This document shows positions 12,785-24,145 of a stretch of 64,000 nucleotides of DNA, piece by piece. Each line of letters begins with the position of its first letter. The stretch's first letter is position 1. Source of the DNA: Parus major (taxonomy: Eukaryota; Chordata; Aves; Passeriformes; Paridae); assembly GCF_001522545.3 (NCBI RefSeq), contig NC_031770.1, positions 7,281,321 through 7,345,320 of the forward strand, given 5' to 3'. The notes beneath the pieces were generated by a model. The model made no database searches. It had not been told where the DNA came from and was given only the letters and a program-made list of their open reading frames with translations. The translations under genes were made by a program, and so were the position numbers.

Positions 12785-13979
12785 CTCTTTCTTTCCTGTC
12801 TTCTGGAAGATATTTAGGTCACTCTTCAAGTTAACAGACAGCTAAGTCAGGGGCTTCTCCTTTTCTTTAAAGAAGAAGAAAGAAAAAAGCATTTTTGATG
12901 CCACTGAGTGTCTATAGAAGTCAAAAGGTATCATAAAGAGATCCATGTTGGCTTTCATGGCATTGCTTCGTGCCAAAACCAAGTTATCACCCTGTATTTC
13001 CTATAGTCGTTTATTGCCTGTGGCAGAAAAAAGCAAGTGGGGAATGACATCATGACAACTGTACATGTTCCACTGCACAGCTTCTCCAGGGACACATCTG
13101 GATAGTCCTCCTGGTACTGCCTGTGTGCAGCCTGCTTTGCTGCCCAGATTGCAGTACCAAATACTATTTCCTAGCACAGCTCAGAAGTTCTTGCCCATTG
13201 GTTCCTTTACTTCTGCTTTGTGTTTTATCCAAAGTCACAGGTCCAGACAATCAAGTATTTGGAACCCTTCCCTGGCTATTTGCTGGAGATAGTTTATCAT
13301 GGAAACAAATCTTGGCAAAATGTTAATTGACCTCCTTTCTTGTATTTATTAACTTTTTATTTCCAGTGGTTTACAGAATGAAGGTGTTTAATGTAACAGA
13401 TCTTGTTACTTTTCTTTGCATTACTCGAGGCAAAGGTGGTGTAATCCCTAAGTTTGTCCATAGTATTTCCTCATAACAACCCTGAGCAGCCTGCCAACTT
13501 CCCTGGCACAGTGGGAAGTTTGCAATCTCCCAAGTGGCTGCTGCACTCTGGTAGCAATCAGTAGATACATGGCCATGAAATGAAACTTGAGGAAGGAGAT
13601 GGAGAACTGCCTGTAGGTGGGACCTGTTGATTGGTGGTGGATTTTGTTGCTGCAGAAAATAAGGGAGATTTTCCTATGAAGCTTTTGCCTATCCTCCATT
13701 CCCTCTCGCTCACTTCTTCTGGTTGCTGGATTCCAAAAATTTCTTTCTCAAAGCAAAGTGAAGCTGCAACATCAAGAATACTTGTAACATGATTAACAAT
13801 AACTTCAAATAATAGGGAACAAGATCAGAACCAACTGTATAGCTGTGTGGCCTTCTTAAGGCAGAAAGAAAAAAATAAAATATATGGAATAAGGTTAGTT
13901 AACTTTGCTACCTAAATGAACATTATATGGACAAATATTCTGTACACATGCACCACTCAGCAGCATGTTTAATTTGTTA
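12785..13979. other. Unique DNA, no gene seen
   Basis: Short chance frames only. No repeat family recognised. Confidence 0.4.
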
Positions 13980-14830
13980 AGCACAAATGGATTCAAAAAG
14001 TGAGACCCTTTATCTTCATTAAAACTGATGAGAATGAATTGCAAGATGTGGCATTATTATTCCGGCATGATTCTCTTCATGTGGAAACCTCTGAAGCATT
14101 AAGGAGCACAAATAGGCTGCAGCATGGCCACATTAGGCTTTGCCATCACCACCTTGACAAATCTGAGCCGGTTTTTTTTCTACTGCACCGCAGGATGCCT
14201 TAAAATAATGGAATCCCAGCAGCAGCAGTAAATAAAAACAGGCAGAAATCTCTCTCATGTAACACAGTATTAGAGGAATATGCCTTCTGTTTTCAAAAAA
14301 GATTGCCACATATCCAGTAAACAGATGTCTACACAGCTCTTTAGCCTTTGCAAAATATTGCTTCATGCACCTCATTTTATGGCAAAATAGGTCACTCATT
14401 TTGACACTGCTCTTTCTAGGCTTACAAGTATTTTAATTAACATTTTCTTCATTATAAAGAGGTAGAGCTGTGACACTTTTTGCTTTTAGGTTTTCTGTAC
14501 TACGTACCTTTCTTTAGGGCTCTCTCCCCCCTGTGCTGTCATTGCTCACAGAGCTTTTCAAGGCTTCCCGAGAAGGCCATTACTCGAGCCATCAGTCTAA
14601 ATTAAGCCAAAAAAGAAATTTAAGAGTGAGGAAAGCTTGTACACAGATTGCTCCAGCCAGCAGGTGCCTATGGGCTGGGCAAAACACCCTTGAGTTTCAT
14701 AGGCGTAACCATAAGCCTCACTTTGAATGTCAGCACCCCAACAAAGTTCAAAAACTGCTAATGGCTTGGCGACAATGATGTCACGGCTTCAGGAAAAACC
14801 ATATATGGGACTGTTAATGAATTTGCACTG
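13980..14830. promoter_or_regulatory. Candidate conserved noncoding/enhancer-like block
   Basis: About 850 bp of complex, repeat-free sequence with dense homeodomain-type cores (ATTAAGG, TTAATTAAC) and, near its right end, a CRE-like TGATGTCAC (14776-14784) 14 bp from a perfect CArG box CCATATATGG (14799-14808). This texture resembles vertebrate conserved noncoding elements. The motifs are seen directly; the enhancer idea is inference. Confidence 0.25.
14776..14808. promoter_or_regulatory. CRE-like site plus CArG box
   Basis: TGATGTCAC (one mismatch to the TGACGTCA CRE palindrome) followed by CCATATATGG, a perfect and self-complementary CC(A/T)6GG serum-response-factor site. Paired CRE and CArG elements occur in activity-induced genes such as FOS, but no gene or TSS is visible nearby. 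Confidence 0.35.
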
Positions 14831-15448
14831 TGTGGACAGAAGAGTAAAAAGCTATAGCTGAAGGTAGAGACAGTTTTCAGCAAACCCTTGTTTTCACAGT
14901 GGAACCTCTCAGTGTTACCCTACATGGATGCCAAGGTCCTTAAACACAAGAGTCCGAGCAGTCGAGTGAGGCACCAGGAGGTCACCACTGCCACAACAGC
15001 CTTCCCTTGCCATGTATGCAACCACAGCAGTAAATTAATTTTGCCCCTGGGACAGTGCAATGGCCTAGTCATCTGGAGCATCTCAGAAGACTTTGACCTA
15101 ATATCTCAGGACAATCCCCTTACTGTTATTAGTTTGTGATGAAGCTGCTCCCATCTCTGGTTTTCTGGAGATGAGCTAGAGTTCACAAAGAGAGGCCTCA
15201 GAAATTATAAGTCCTAAACGCACATGTAGAGTAGATTAGACCTTCTATATTACAGCTGCATTACAGCAAATCCATAGCCTCTCATGGACACAAGCAGAGT
15301 GATTGCCATTTAAGAATAAGACTACATCTTCTTGTGGCCAAAAATACGTCTTCCCCCCAACTCTCAATTAGATCACAATCAGAGCATTTCAAATCAACAG
15401 CTAATCAATCCTTCTATGTACTTTCCAGCCAGGGATGCAACCTGATTA
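14831..15448. other. Unique DNA, nothing supported
   Basis: No repeat, exon or motif cluster that I can support. Confidence 0.4.
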
Positions 15449-15540
15449 TACATTCATTCATTCATTCATTCATTCATTCATTCATTCATTTATTCATTCA
15501 TTCATTCATTTATTCATTCATTCATTCATTCATTCTTTCT
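15449..15540. repeat. (CATT)n microsatellite
   Basis: About 22 tetranucleotide units of CATT/ATTC with three interruptions (two TTTATT, one TTCTTT near the end). Long enough to be polymorphic. It produces an artefactual repeated Ile-His-Ser-Phe reading frame. Confidence 0.97.
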
Positions 15541-15995
15541 TTTGTTTAGACCTGTTGCTTTAATCCTTGGGACGGGAGCAGAGGCCTGTTTGGAGTTTTG
15601 AAGATGATCCCTACAGACTATTTCCCAGAGGTGGCACTCACCCAGCAACACAGTTGCTCTCAGTTCCCTTTCTGCAGTTCAACAGCTGGTCCCCTGTTGT
15701 GGGTCAGGTTTCTCAGTGCATTGTTTCCCATTTGTCACCTGGAAAGACACTGGGAAGAGGGGACGATGCCTCAGGGATGGATGGCAAGGTTAACTGAGTT
15801 AACAAAAGATTAGCTGATCCAGCAGATCTGGCACACCACCAGAATGGTTTGGGGGACGGGAGGGGAAGTGAGTGGCAGTTTTTAGCTGTGTGTGTGCAGT
15901 CTGTCCATGCTAGGAGTGAGGGCAGTCATCTTGCAGTTTTGTTGTATTGGGCCAGAGCTTATCTGACTTTACCACTTCAGCCCGTGCCAGGAGTG
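15541..15995. other. Sequence left of composite LTR
   Basis: No gene. May include part of the internal region of the minus-strand element at 15996-16496, because that LTR shows no obvious flank break here. No retroviral frame is readable. Confidence 0.35.
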
Positions 15996-16496
15996 TGTCA
16001 CACCCCAGGAGCAGGATGACCCAAGGTGTGACTGGAGCAACACTATAGCTTTTGACTGTCAGTCTGTGCTCTGAGGAGACAAGGATGAGAGGGAGGTCTT
16101 TTGCATGGGATAACAGAGGATTTACTGCTCTAGGGAGTCTTGGGGGCAAAAGACAGAAAATGCGAGCATGCAACAGCTGAAATAGGGAGGCAGTTCAAAG
16201 GGAGGGTACAAAGTATCAGATAATCAGAGATATCCTGGGGAGGGTAAAAAGCAGGGTTCACAAAATCACCAACCAATGAGGGAGGTAGGAGGGGAAATTT
16301 GGTTACATGAACTAATCAAGAGTCAAAGTTGAGGGGATTTCCAAAACGGAATTCCAAGCATGCAGTGGGCCTAAGACAGGATTGACAGGAGACCCAGGGT
16401 AGATTCACAACGTGGGGTGGGAGGGTCTCATTTGGACCAAACCACCAACTTAGGCAATAACAGAACATACCATTAACAAGAAACACAGCTACAACA
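15996..16496 (-). mobile_element. Second minus-strand LTR abutting the GC-rich LTR
   Basis: On the minus strand it starts TGTTGTAGCTGTG and ends GGGGTGTGACA, giving TG...CA ends and a 501-bp span. Inside are a CCAAT-type box (ATTGGTTGGTGAT, minus strand, near 16270) and an AGTAAATCC poly(A)-like block (near 16120). These fit U3 and R of a retroviral LTR. I found no matching target-site duplication, and it directly abuts a truncated copy of a different LTR family, suggesting insertion into it or recombination. Family name unknown. Confidence 0.5.
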
Positions 16497-16499
16497 CAG

Positions 16500-16999
16500 T
16501 TTTGTCCTGGACTTTCTTGCCTGTGACCGCTGCTTACAAGACAGAGGGAGGTCCCAACCACCCTCCACTGACTGAGGCTGGCCACAGGCAGCACTGAGGG
16601 CGATGGGTGCCTCCTGCCTGAGTTTCAGGGCAATTGCCACCCCTCCATCTTGTCCCAGGCCGCCAGCGCCCCTCACGCGGGCCCGCCCCACAGCGCCCCC
16701 TGCTGGAGGCGAGTGCAGGCCTCCCTGGGGCGGCCAGCGCCCCCTGCCTGCTGCGGTCACAGCTACACCCACGGGGAAACCCTGCTCGGTCCTTGGGAGG
16801 AGTCTGTCACTGTCTGCTCCGTTCTCCTCTTCTGTTACAGGTGTATTTTATAGTAAAGAACCGTTACTCCTTTTCCTACGTTTTTGCTTGGAAGCCACAT
16901 AATTTTCAAAGTTATAACAATTTGGAGGAAGGGGTCTTCTTTCCATTCCAGGAAGGTTCCCACCTTCCTTGGGAGATACTTGTCTTTTAAACCAAGACA
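16500..16999 (-). mobile_element. GC-rich LTR, copy 1 (truncated)
   Basis: On the minus strand it begins TGTCTTGGTTTAAAAGAC and shares its first ~150 bp with the copies at 48045 and 62155 (AAGGAAGG..GGAACCTTCC, then ACGGTTCTTTACTAT). From memory this opening belongs to a common passerine ERV LTR family. The following GC-rich part carries several GGGGGCGCTG motifs but diverges from the other copies, and the element stops about 500 bp in, where another LTR begins. No coding remnant. Confidence 0.65.
16691..16750 (-). promoter_or_regulatory. Two CTCF-consensus motifs in LTR copy 1
   Basis: Reverse complements of 16691-16706 (CCAGCAGGGGGCGCTG) and 16735-16750 (CAGGCAGGGGGCGCTG) fit the CTCF core consensus CCASYAGGGGGCGCTR, the first at every position and the second with one mismatch. 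A weaker third version lies near 16664. Same orientation on the minus strand. Motif seen, binding inferred. Confidence 0.55.
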
Positions 17000-19900
17000 C
17001 CCTCTCATCTGTGATTTCTGTCTAGAGAGAGTATATTCCTCTGGCATACAAGGTCCAGCCTTCATCAAAGATTAAACTCAAGACCCCCAACTCAAGTGCC
17101 TCTAAGGCTCTGGTTCAGCTTGCTGCTGAGAGGCCAATTGTCTCCAACAAATCCTGGTATCAGATCTTGACTAGCTCCTCCACTCATTTATTTTTCCTTC
17201 TCCCTCAGTTTTGCTAAATTCCAAATAGTCACCCCTTATCCTTGTGTGTCCTGTTGGTGCACACAAGGTGCACGTCTCTTTTATGTACTGCACCTGGTGA
17301 CCTCTCTTTAATGTACTGTTGAGGAAGGAGGAGGGAATCAATCCCAGCATATTAGTTATTAGATTTTTGAGGAACCAAAGGCATTTCCTGGAATTTCAAT
17401 CACAGAGGGAGACAGCTCTGTTCTTCTTCAGTGGAATCTATAAATATGGGCATACAGAAAACTTCAGAAAGAAGAGGCAGGGAGAAGTGAACAGGCTGGC
17501 TCTGACCTTGGGATGGGTGTTCACTTCTTCACTAGTTTTGCTGCTATTAAATCTGTAAATAGATGTATATATCCAGAGCAAGGTTTCTCTTTTGTGTGTT
17601 TGCCTTCTAAAATAAAATCGTAGACAAACCAGATTATCCCTTGGGTGTTTGGCCCACATCACAGCTTCTTAGGAAGAGATTTGCATATTAAAATGTCTTC
17701 TCTCTGCTGAAAAACTTGAAGCTTCTCCCTTGGCACCTGTGGGTGCAGCCCTTGGGCACCAAGGAACAGATGAAGGTTTTATGTTGCCATGTCTGCCTGC
17801 AGAGGGATAGGGAGTGAATGATGGGACAGGGGGAGCACAGAAACCCCCCATTCCCTGAGGTAAAAGAGCAGGCAGGCACACAGCATAATTTAGAAAAATT
17901 AATACTTGGCTCACCAAAAGACCTCAAGGCATCACTGAACACTTTCAGGGGGGAAACCCATGCTGGGGAGCTTTAATTAAACTAAACAGCTGGCAAAAAA
18001 GGATAGCAAAAAAATGGATTAAAAATGTGCAGTGTCAATGAGTTATTAATATAAACCCTCTCCTGAAATCTCACCAGGGATGAAATCCTCCCCTGCTGTT
18101 GCAGAATGCCCAACTCCTCATCCTCCCTATCAGCTGATTTAGGATTAAAAGATCTCACCCTGAAGGATGAGGAAGCAGTGTGCCAGAAGGGATTCCTCTA
18201 GTTGGAAGAGGGAGAAATCACACAGTTTGGAAGCTGGCTTTCCTCTCACTGCACCAGCACTGGCTGATGGCCAGGTCTTCTGGTGCTGCCTTGGCTTGGC
18301 TGGGAGCAAGATGCCAGAATCACTCCATTTTGTATTCTGGAGAGTACAGAAATGGATTTTTCTTTAAACTGTCTCCTTTCAGACAGCACAACTCAACTCT
18401 GTCCAGATTGTATCATTTTCCCCAGGCTTCTCTGGACAGTGTTGTGATATTTTGCTTGGCACCAGGATTTTGCTGTCCTTTCCCTGCTTACTGTCTGAAG
18501 TTGGACCCTCTTGCTCTGCTCTTGTTTGGAACCTCAATCTGAAAAATTTAGGCACTGGCTTTGCTGTTAATTTCATTATTTTTTATGGTCAGCTCTTTTT
18601 TTTATCTGAAAAGCTGCCTCCTTTGCTTAAGTAAGTGATGGGGAACCTGAAAGTTCTTCAAAATAAAGTCTCATATCATAAAATGAGCAGACACATTCAA
18701 ATGTGAATTCTCTTTATTTCACAATATCTAGCATTCAGCAGCAAACTCTATGCTTTACACTACAGCACACTGAAGCTCCCAAGTGAACCTGAGGATTTCA
18801 TGATTCCTCATGAGAGGGTTTTGTCACATGACTGTTTGAGACAAGCCTAAAAAATCAATGGGTGGATCAATGCAAGTGAATATTTCACCCCTGCAAAAGG
18901 CACAAAGCATCATCCACCCCAGCTCATGGTGCCTGACTATTGGGGAAGGTTATCTAAGATACTGGCAGAAGTATATGGAATAAGGATTTTCAGAGGAGAA
19001 TCTCTTAATTTCAGGGTTGGTTTGCTGATCTTCATGGTTACAGGGGCATGAGTTCAGACACAGTTGGTTCACTTTCCAGGGTTGAAAACCAATAGTCAGA
19101 TGACAAACCACTGGCAGCAGTGTTTCCTGGCCCACAAAAACACTTGTGCACGGCAGGCCAAGCATGAACTCACTTCCCCTATTATGCACTGCCATGCCAG
19201 CTCTGAAGACTGAGAGCCCAGAGGATGCAGATCAAACCCTTGGTGCTGGGCATTACAATGTGCTTGGTGATGGTCCTTGAAGCAGCACATGAACCTCTGA
19301 TGTGACACACATCAAAAATCAGTGTGTAGTGAGGTTTCTTCCCCCTCCATGGGGAATTGTGACGATGCACACCAGAAGTCTCTCTGGCAGTGACAGGGCA
19401 TGTTGGAGCCAAAGGGACTGTGCCAGGTACCTGCTCCTCAGCCACTCACCACCTCCACAAGGTCTGCATATTGCCAATCCATGAGAACTTTTAAATAATC
19501 ATTGTTTGAGGGAGGGATAATCACTAGCTCTTAGTTTGCCCACTGATATCAATGCTACCAAAGAAGCCTAAACACACACCACCTTTTCTGAGGAATTATC
19601 ACACTATAACACAATACCTTTGGCTCTTATTGATCCACCCATTGAGGATTATGCTGAGCTGTTGACAGATAAGACTGAAAATATTAAACAGCCACCTTGA
19701 AGTGCTGGTACCATACAAAGCCTTTACTGAATACCAATCTGAACATTCAGACTGCTCCTTGCAGATAACCTAATATTTTTCTATGTTAACACTCCACAAT
19801 AAAAGGAATCAATTATATCTATCAGTCTGTATAGATTTGGTGCTGCGTTTTTGGAAGCTTAGTCTTGTTCCTTCATTATTAAGCAATCAATAAAACATTT

Positions 19901-20719
19901 TAGTAGGAGCATTTTACTATTACATAATGCAAAATCTCATATATGTTTGGCTTCAGCTGATCCTCTGTGTTGTTCTTTTGTGGAGGTTGGATTTATAAAT
20001 GTTTTTTTTCCCTATGACTACGAATTAATTCTATAAAGCAGCCCTGACATGGAAATCCAATCTGTTCTTTCACAAACAGAGCATTTTGTTTGCTGCTTAT
20101 AAGGAAAAACAAAACAAAAAATTATTAGCAAAAACAAAAGTCAGATGTGAATGTTTCAAATATTCATTTTCCTTAAATTAATTGTGACTCTTCCCTTTTC
20201 AATAAGACACAGAATAATTGCCACAGCAACACTGGCAGCTTGCTGGGGAGAGAACCAGAATTGAAGTACAGTCCTAGCTGTACAGGGGGTATGCAGCAGT
20301 GTCATAGATTGGTGGGATAGGAGTGATGGTCCAGCCAGGCTGTGAACACAAGCAGTCCACAAAAAAAAGGTGTCAGTAAAATTTTACAGCAGTGTTTGGG
20401 GCAGTGGATGCTGCTCCTTGTCCTCCCAGGTTTTTTTTACCTTGATCTCCTTTTTCCTCAGAGAGATCTATCACTCTCTCTGCATTGTATTATATGTCCC
20501 TGCAAAGCTTCTTCAGTTTTGGTCTGCCAAAAAGGGGTGAATAAGACATTGAATTTAAGCAAAAGCCTTCAATAACACATACCAGTTTTGCCAATTGAGG
20601 GGTGCAACAGAAAGGACACAGACAATGGAAAGAATTCTCTTTTTTTACTACTAGTATCAAGGCAACACAGACATAAAATGATATATTTAGTAAAACAATA
20701 AGCTTACTATGCACTCATT
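17000..20719. other. Unique DNA, no gene seen
   Basis: Overlapping short frames (at most 120 codons, 18180-18542) with no recognisable domain. No young repeat recognised. Confidence 0.4.
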
Positions 20720-21002
20720 TCCAGCAAAATACAAAGTAAGCAAGATATCAAATCATTACTATGTGAGAAAGAGAATAGTGACTGAGAAAGATACATCACC
20801 AATTGCTCTAATATGTTATCACCACCCAGACCCACAAGCTGCTGGGGAGCCCCTGTTGCAGCGATGATTAGGAGAACTTTCCCAGGAACTGGGAGATCCT
20901 AGCACTCCTAAGTTGCTGCAAGAGGGTCCAGCTTTTACAGACCCAAATCATCAAGTCAGAGTGACTTGCACATCATTCTGTGCAGAAATATCTGGTGGTA
21001 CA
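20720..21002 (-). mobile_element. LTR-like segment A (related to 23865-24145)
   Basis: Aligns by eye over about 280 bp with the segment at 23865-24145, through landmarks such as AGAGAATAGTGA, GATACATCACCAATTG, GGGGAGCCCCTGTTGCA and CCCAGGAACTGGGAG. Orientation is taken from the sister copy, which has a TATA box on the minus strand. Here the TATA is mutated to TGTAAAAG (minus strand, 20932-20939). Old and degraded. Edges are where the homology stops. Confidence 0.5.
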
Positions 21003-22891
21003 CTTCCCAAACTCCCCAGACCAAGGCTTGGCCAGAGCCCAGGCCATGGATGGGAGGATTTCTTCAAATATCTCACAGACAAACATTTGGTGATACCAGC
21101 TGGGGGAGATTCTTAACATATCACACAGACAACTACACAAGGTCATGCAAAAATCTCTAAAGCATCCTGTCTGGTATTAAAACAGCTAGCATAAGCAGTT
21201 TGATAAGTCTGCAAACAAGGTTTATCTATTTTTAAATACCTAGCATAGGTGGTATTAGTAATGTATTGTACAAGATTCACCTGTAAGTCAGCCCTGGCTC
21301 AGACCTGTTGTCCAGACCCTGGCACTTCAAAACCCCCATTTTAAAAACTAATCATAACAGAAGTTTCCAGATTCCCTAGAGAACTTGGCATATATCTCCA
21401 GGGTCAGCCTGAAAGGACCTTGGGTTTTTTCTTTTAAACACAAATATGCTAGAAAACAGTATAGCTTTATCTAGTTTTATGAAGGATGTTTTCAGCTTTT
21501 AAAAAATCTTTGTGAGGGAAAGTCATACCTTGGCTTTGGATTAAAAAAATCAGCATTCTTAACTAAATATTCTTTTTGAAAACAAATTATGTCTGAAAAC
21601 AAACAAATATGTGTGTTTTCTCACAAATATTTTGTGCACAAGAAAACTGAGTAGTTCTCTGTGGGTTGCTTTTATACTGTCTAATGGCGTATTGCTAATT
21701 CCAAGCACACATAAAATCCTAAGAGCTAGATATCCAAACCACCAAAAGATTATCTAAAAAAATACAGTGGTGATTATTTCTGCCATATAGTTTTGGATTT
21801 TTACGATTTATTTTAGTATTTTTTCCCAGTCTTTTTCTGTAAACATGAAGGGTATAAAACTGGATGGAGCAGGAGATGGGGACACTTATTTTTTGGCACC
21901 TGGAAGATAAGAATAGTCAGGATTAGGAGGGGTGATCTAGCCATTGTTTTCTAGGGCTTTTATGATATTTCTCAGCCATCTTTACTCCTCTCTCACTTCT
22001 GTTAGAAGAGGTCAAAAATCTGATTTCTTCTCCAGGCTGCTTTTTCACTTTATTAAGGATGGCAACATCAAGTCTATCTGCTCTTTTGTGATGCTTATTC
22101 TGACTGGTTTCTTTCAAACTTAGCTCTAGCTAAGACTGCTGGCAGGAGTCTGCACTTCCAAGGGAGGAGGGTGATTCCCCCAAAGCCTTCCTTGCCGCTA
22201 GCACAGCCTGCTCAGCACCGTGCTCTCACACTCTGTGGTTTTGGTAATTGCTTGTTTGCTTCCATCTTATTCACTAAGATTTAAAGACTCCCCTGCCTCC
22301 CTTCTGAGGTTGGAATGGAGGACCACGTTCAGCTTTTAAGGTGTGTCTGAAATGCTTTCATGTTTACCTTCTGTCAACTGCTGAATGCATCAAGCTCCTG
22401 GTGCCAGTGAACACACTCAGTCATCACCAGACAGCAGTGACAGTGAGCAGAACATCAGGGTGTAAGAATGAGAAAAGATTAATACCAGACAAACATATGC
22501 ATCTGTAAGAACAAATTGCATATATAAATAAAGAAAATGTCAGGGAGACTCAACAAAGTGTTAACAGAAATGATTTTTCAGTCTTTACTGAGTTAAGCAA
22601 AAAAAAAAATTAAACATGGCCAAGGAGTCATCAATGCAATAATAATTTTGTAATTCTCTCTGAGAGCCTGGGAGAATGGGTCTGGAAAGGACTCTGCATC
22701 CCAGAGTTCTTCAACAGGTTGTTGGCAGAATACCCTAAATCCTGCCAGTGGGAAACCTGAGGCCCTGGGCAGTAACTGGTAGGAATATAATACACCGGCT
22801 CTTTGGAAACACTGCACCAGAACTGAGAGAAAGAAAAGGTGCAAATAATGCTTTCCCTAACATCATCCATGGCAGGCCATGCATGGAGTGC
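21003..22891. other. Interval between LTR-like segments, left part
   Basis: No retroviral or cellular frame readable. If the two LTR-like segments are a proviral pair, this would be decayed internal sequence; equally it may be unrelated unique DNA. Confidence 0.35.
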
Positions 22892-23175
22892 AGTGGAATG
22901 GAATGGAACAGAGTATTTTCAGTTGCAAGTGACCTAACAATGATCATCCAGTCCAACTGACTTCAGGTCTGATTACAAATTCAAGCATGTTATTAATGTC
23001 ATTATTCAAATGCTTCATAAATTACAGCCTTGGGGCATCCCTCTAGGAAGCCTTTTCCAGTGTTTCTCTCTTCTGATCTCCCTAATATCCAGTCTAAAAC
23101 TCACCCATTTATGCCTCTGGCCCTGTGGCCCTTGGGACCCCCATCAATTCAAGGAGTATTCACATATGGCCAGAA
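22892..23175 (-). mobile_element. CR1 LINE 3' end with GGAAT-type tail
   Basis: Left end has GGAATGGAATGGAAC, the reverse complement of a short-unit CR1 tail, followed by CCTAACAATGATCATCCAGTCCAACTGAC and further ordered CR1 3' UTR blocks (CATTATTCAAATGCTTC, GGGGCATCCCTCTAGGAAGCC). The tail unit differs from the ATTCTATG type at 12.8 kb, so this is a different CR1 subfamily. Inserted on the minus strand between the two LTR-like segments. Confidence 0.8.
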
Positions 23176-23864
23176 ATATCTTCAACATCTTCTGGATGCT
23201 GACACAGGGAAAAGAAAAGGTTCACTAGGACAAGAACATCTGAATCAGCTGCATTTGAAACACAGCAGCTCTGAAAAAGCAATGGAATTCCAGAATATAA
23301 ATAGAAGTGAGGAGCCCACAGAGACAGTTACTCTCTGCAGCACACTCAGGGTCATGAAGTGAAATTGGTGTTTCAGGATCTGAGGGCCATGGGGGAAGTT
23401 TCAAGTTTCAAGCAGGTTTGGGTTATTTTTTTGATTTTCTTCAGTACAGGTATTCTGATTCTGCAACCATTTACCCATTTAAGAAAATTAACTTAATGAA
23501 TCTCCTGTATATAAAAGGGCTGTTTGCAGAGGGATATGATATACCCTGGCATCTCAGGGAGCATCTGCCCTCAACCAGGACTGGGATACCCCTAGAACAA
23601 GTCACCAAAGCAGATTTGCAGCAGAGCCTGGTTTGTTCATTTTTTAAAATGGATTATACACCTCCCACCCAGCTATAGCAACAAGTGAAAGGGCCAGTGA
23701 TGAGAAGTACCATGTCAGTGGAGGAAAATCTCCTGTGATATAGAGAAGCAGGGCCTTAGCTAGTCCACAGAGAGAAATGTGTACACCAAAGAGCCAGCCT
23801 GTCATCTGCATGTTAAATGCCTAAATTAGGCTCTAAGTCTACACACCTTCAAAATACCACGATT
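23176..23864. other. Interval between LTR-like segments, right part
   Basis: Contains only chance frames (at most 86 codons). Nothing supported. Confidence 0.35.
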
Positions 23865-24145
23865 TCAGCAACAAACAAAATAAGCAAGATACCTGGCCAT
23901 TAAAAGAAAGAGAATAGTGATTGAGGAAGATACATCACCAATTGTTCTAATACATTACCATCATCCAGATCCACACTTTCTGGGGAGCCCCTGTTGCAAC
24001 AATAATTTGGAGAACCTTCCCAGGAACTGGGAGGTCCACTCCTGAGTGAGACCTCCAAAGCTGCTGCAAGAGGCTCCAGCTTTTATAGACCCAGATCAGC
24101 AAGTCAGAATGATTTGCATATCCTTTTGTGTGGAAACATCTGGTA
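23865..24145 (-). mobile_element. LTR-like segment B with octamer and TATA
   Basis: On the minus strand it reads octamer ATGCAAAT (24112-24119), about 25 bp later CTATAAAAG (24080-24088), then GCCTCTTGCAGCAGC and on to TATCTTGCTTATTTTG. Octamer, TATA and downstream R/U5-like order is that of a retroviral LTR promoter. Segment A (20720-21002) is its relative. U3 sequence further upstream is not shared between the two, so the full LTR boundaries are unknown. Confidence 0.5.
24080..24119 (-). promoter_or_regulatory. Octamer plus TATA box, LTR promoter
   Basis: Perfect octamer ATGCAAAT followed at LTR-typical distance by CTATAAAAG, both on the minus strand. In segment A both elements are mutated, so only this copy retains a promoter that looks usable. 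Confidence 0.45.

Noticed and set aside
15440..15549. Open frame encoding repeated IHSF residues
   Set aside because: Produced entirely by translating the CATT microsatellite.
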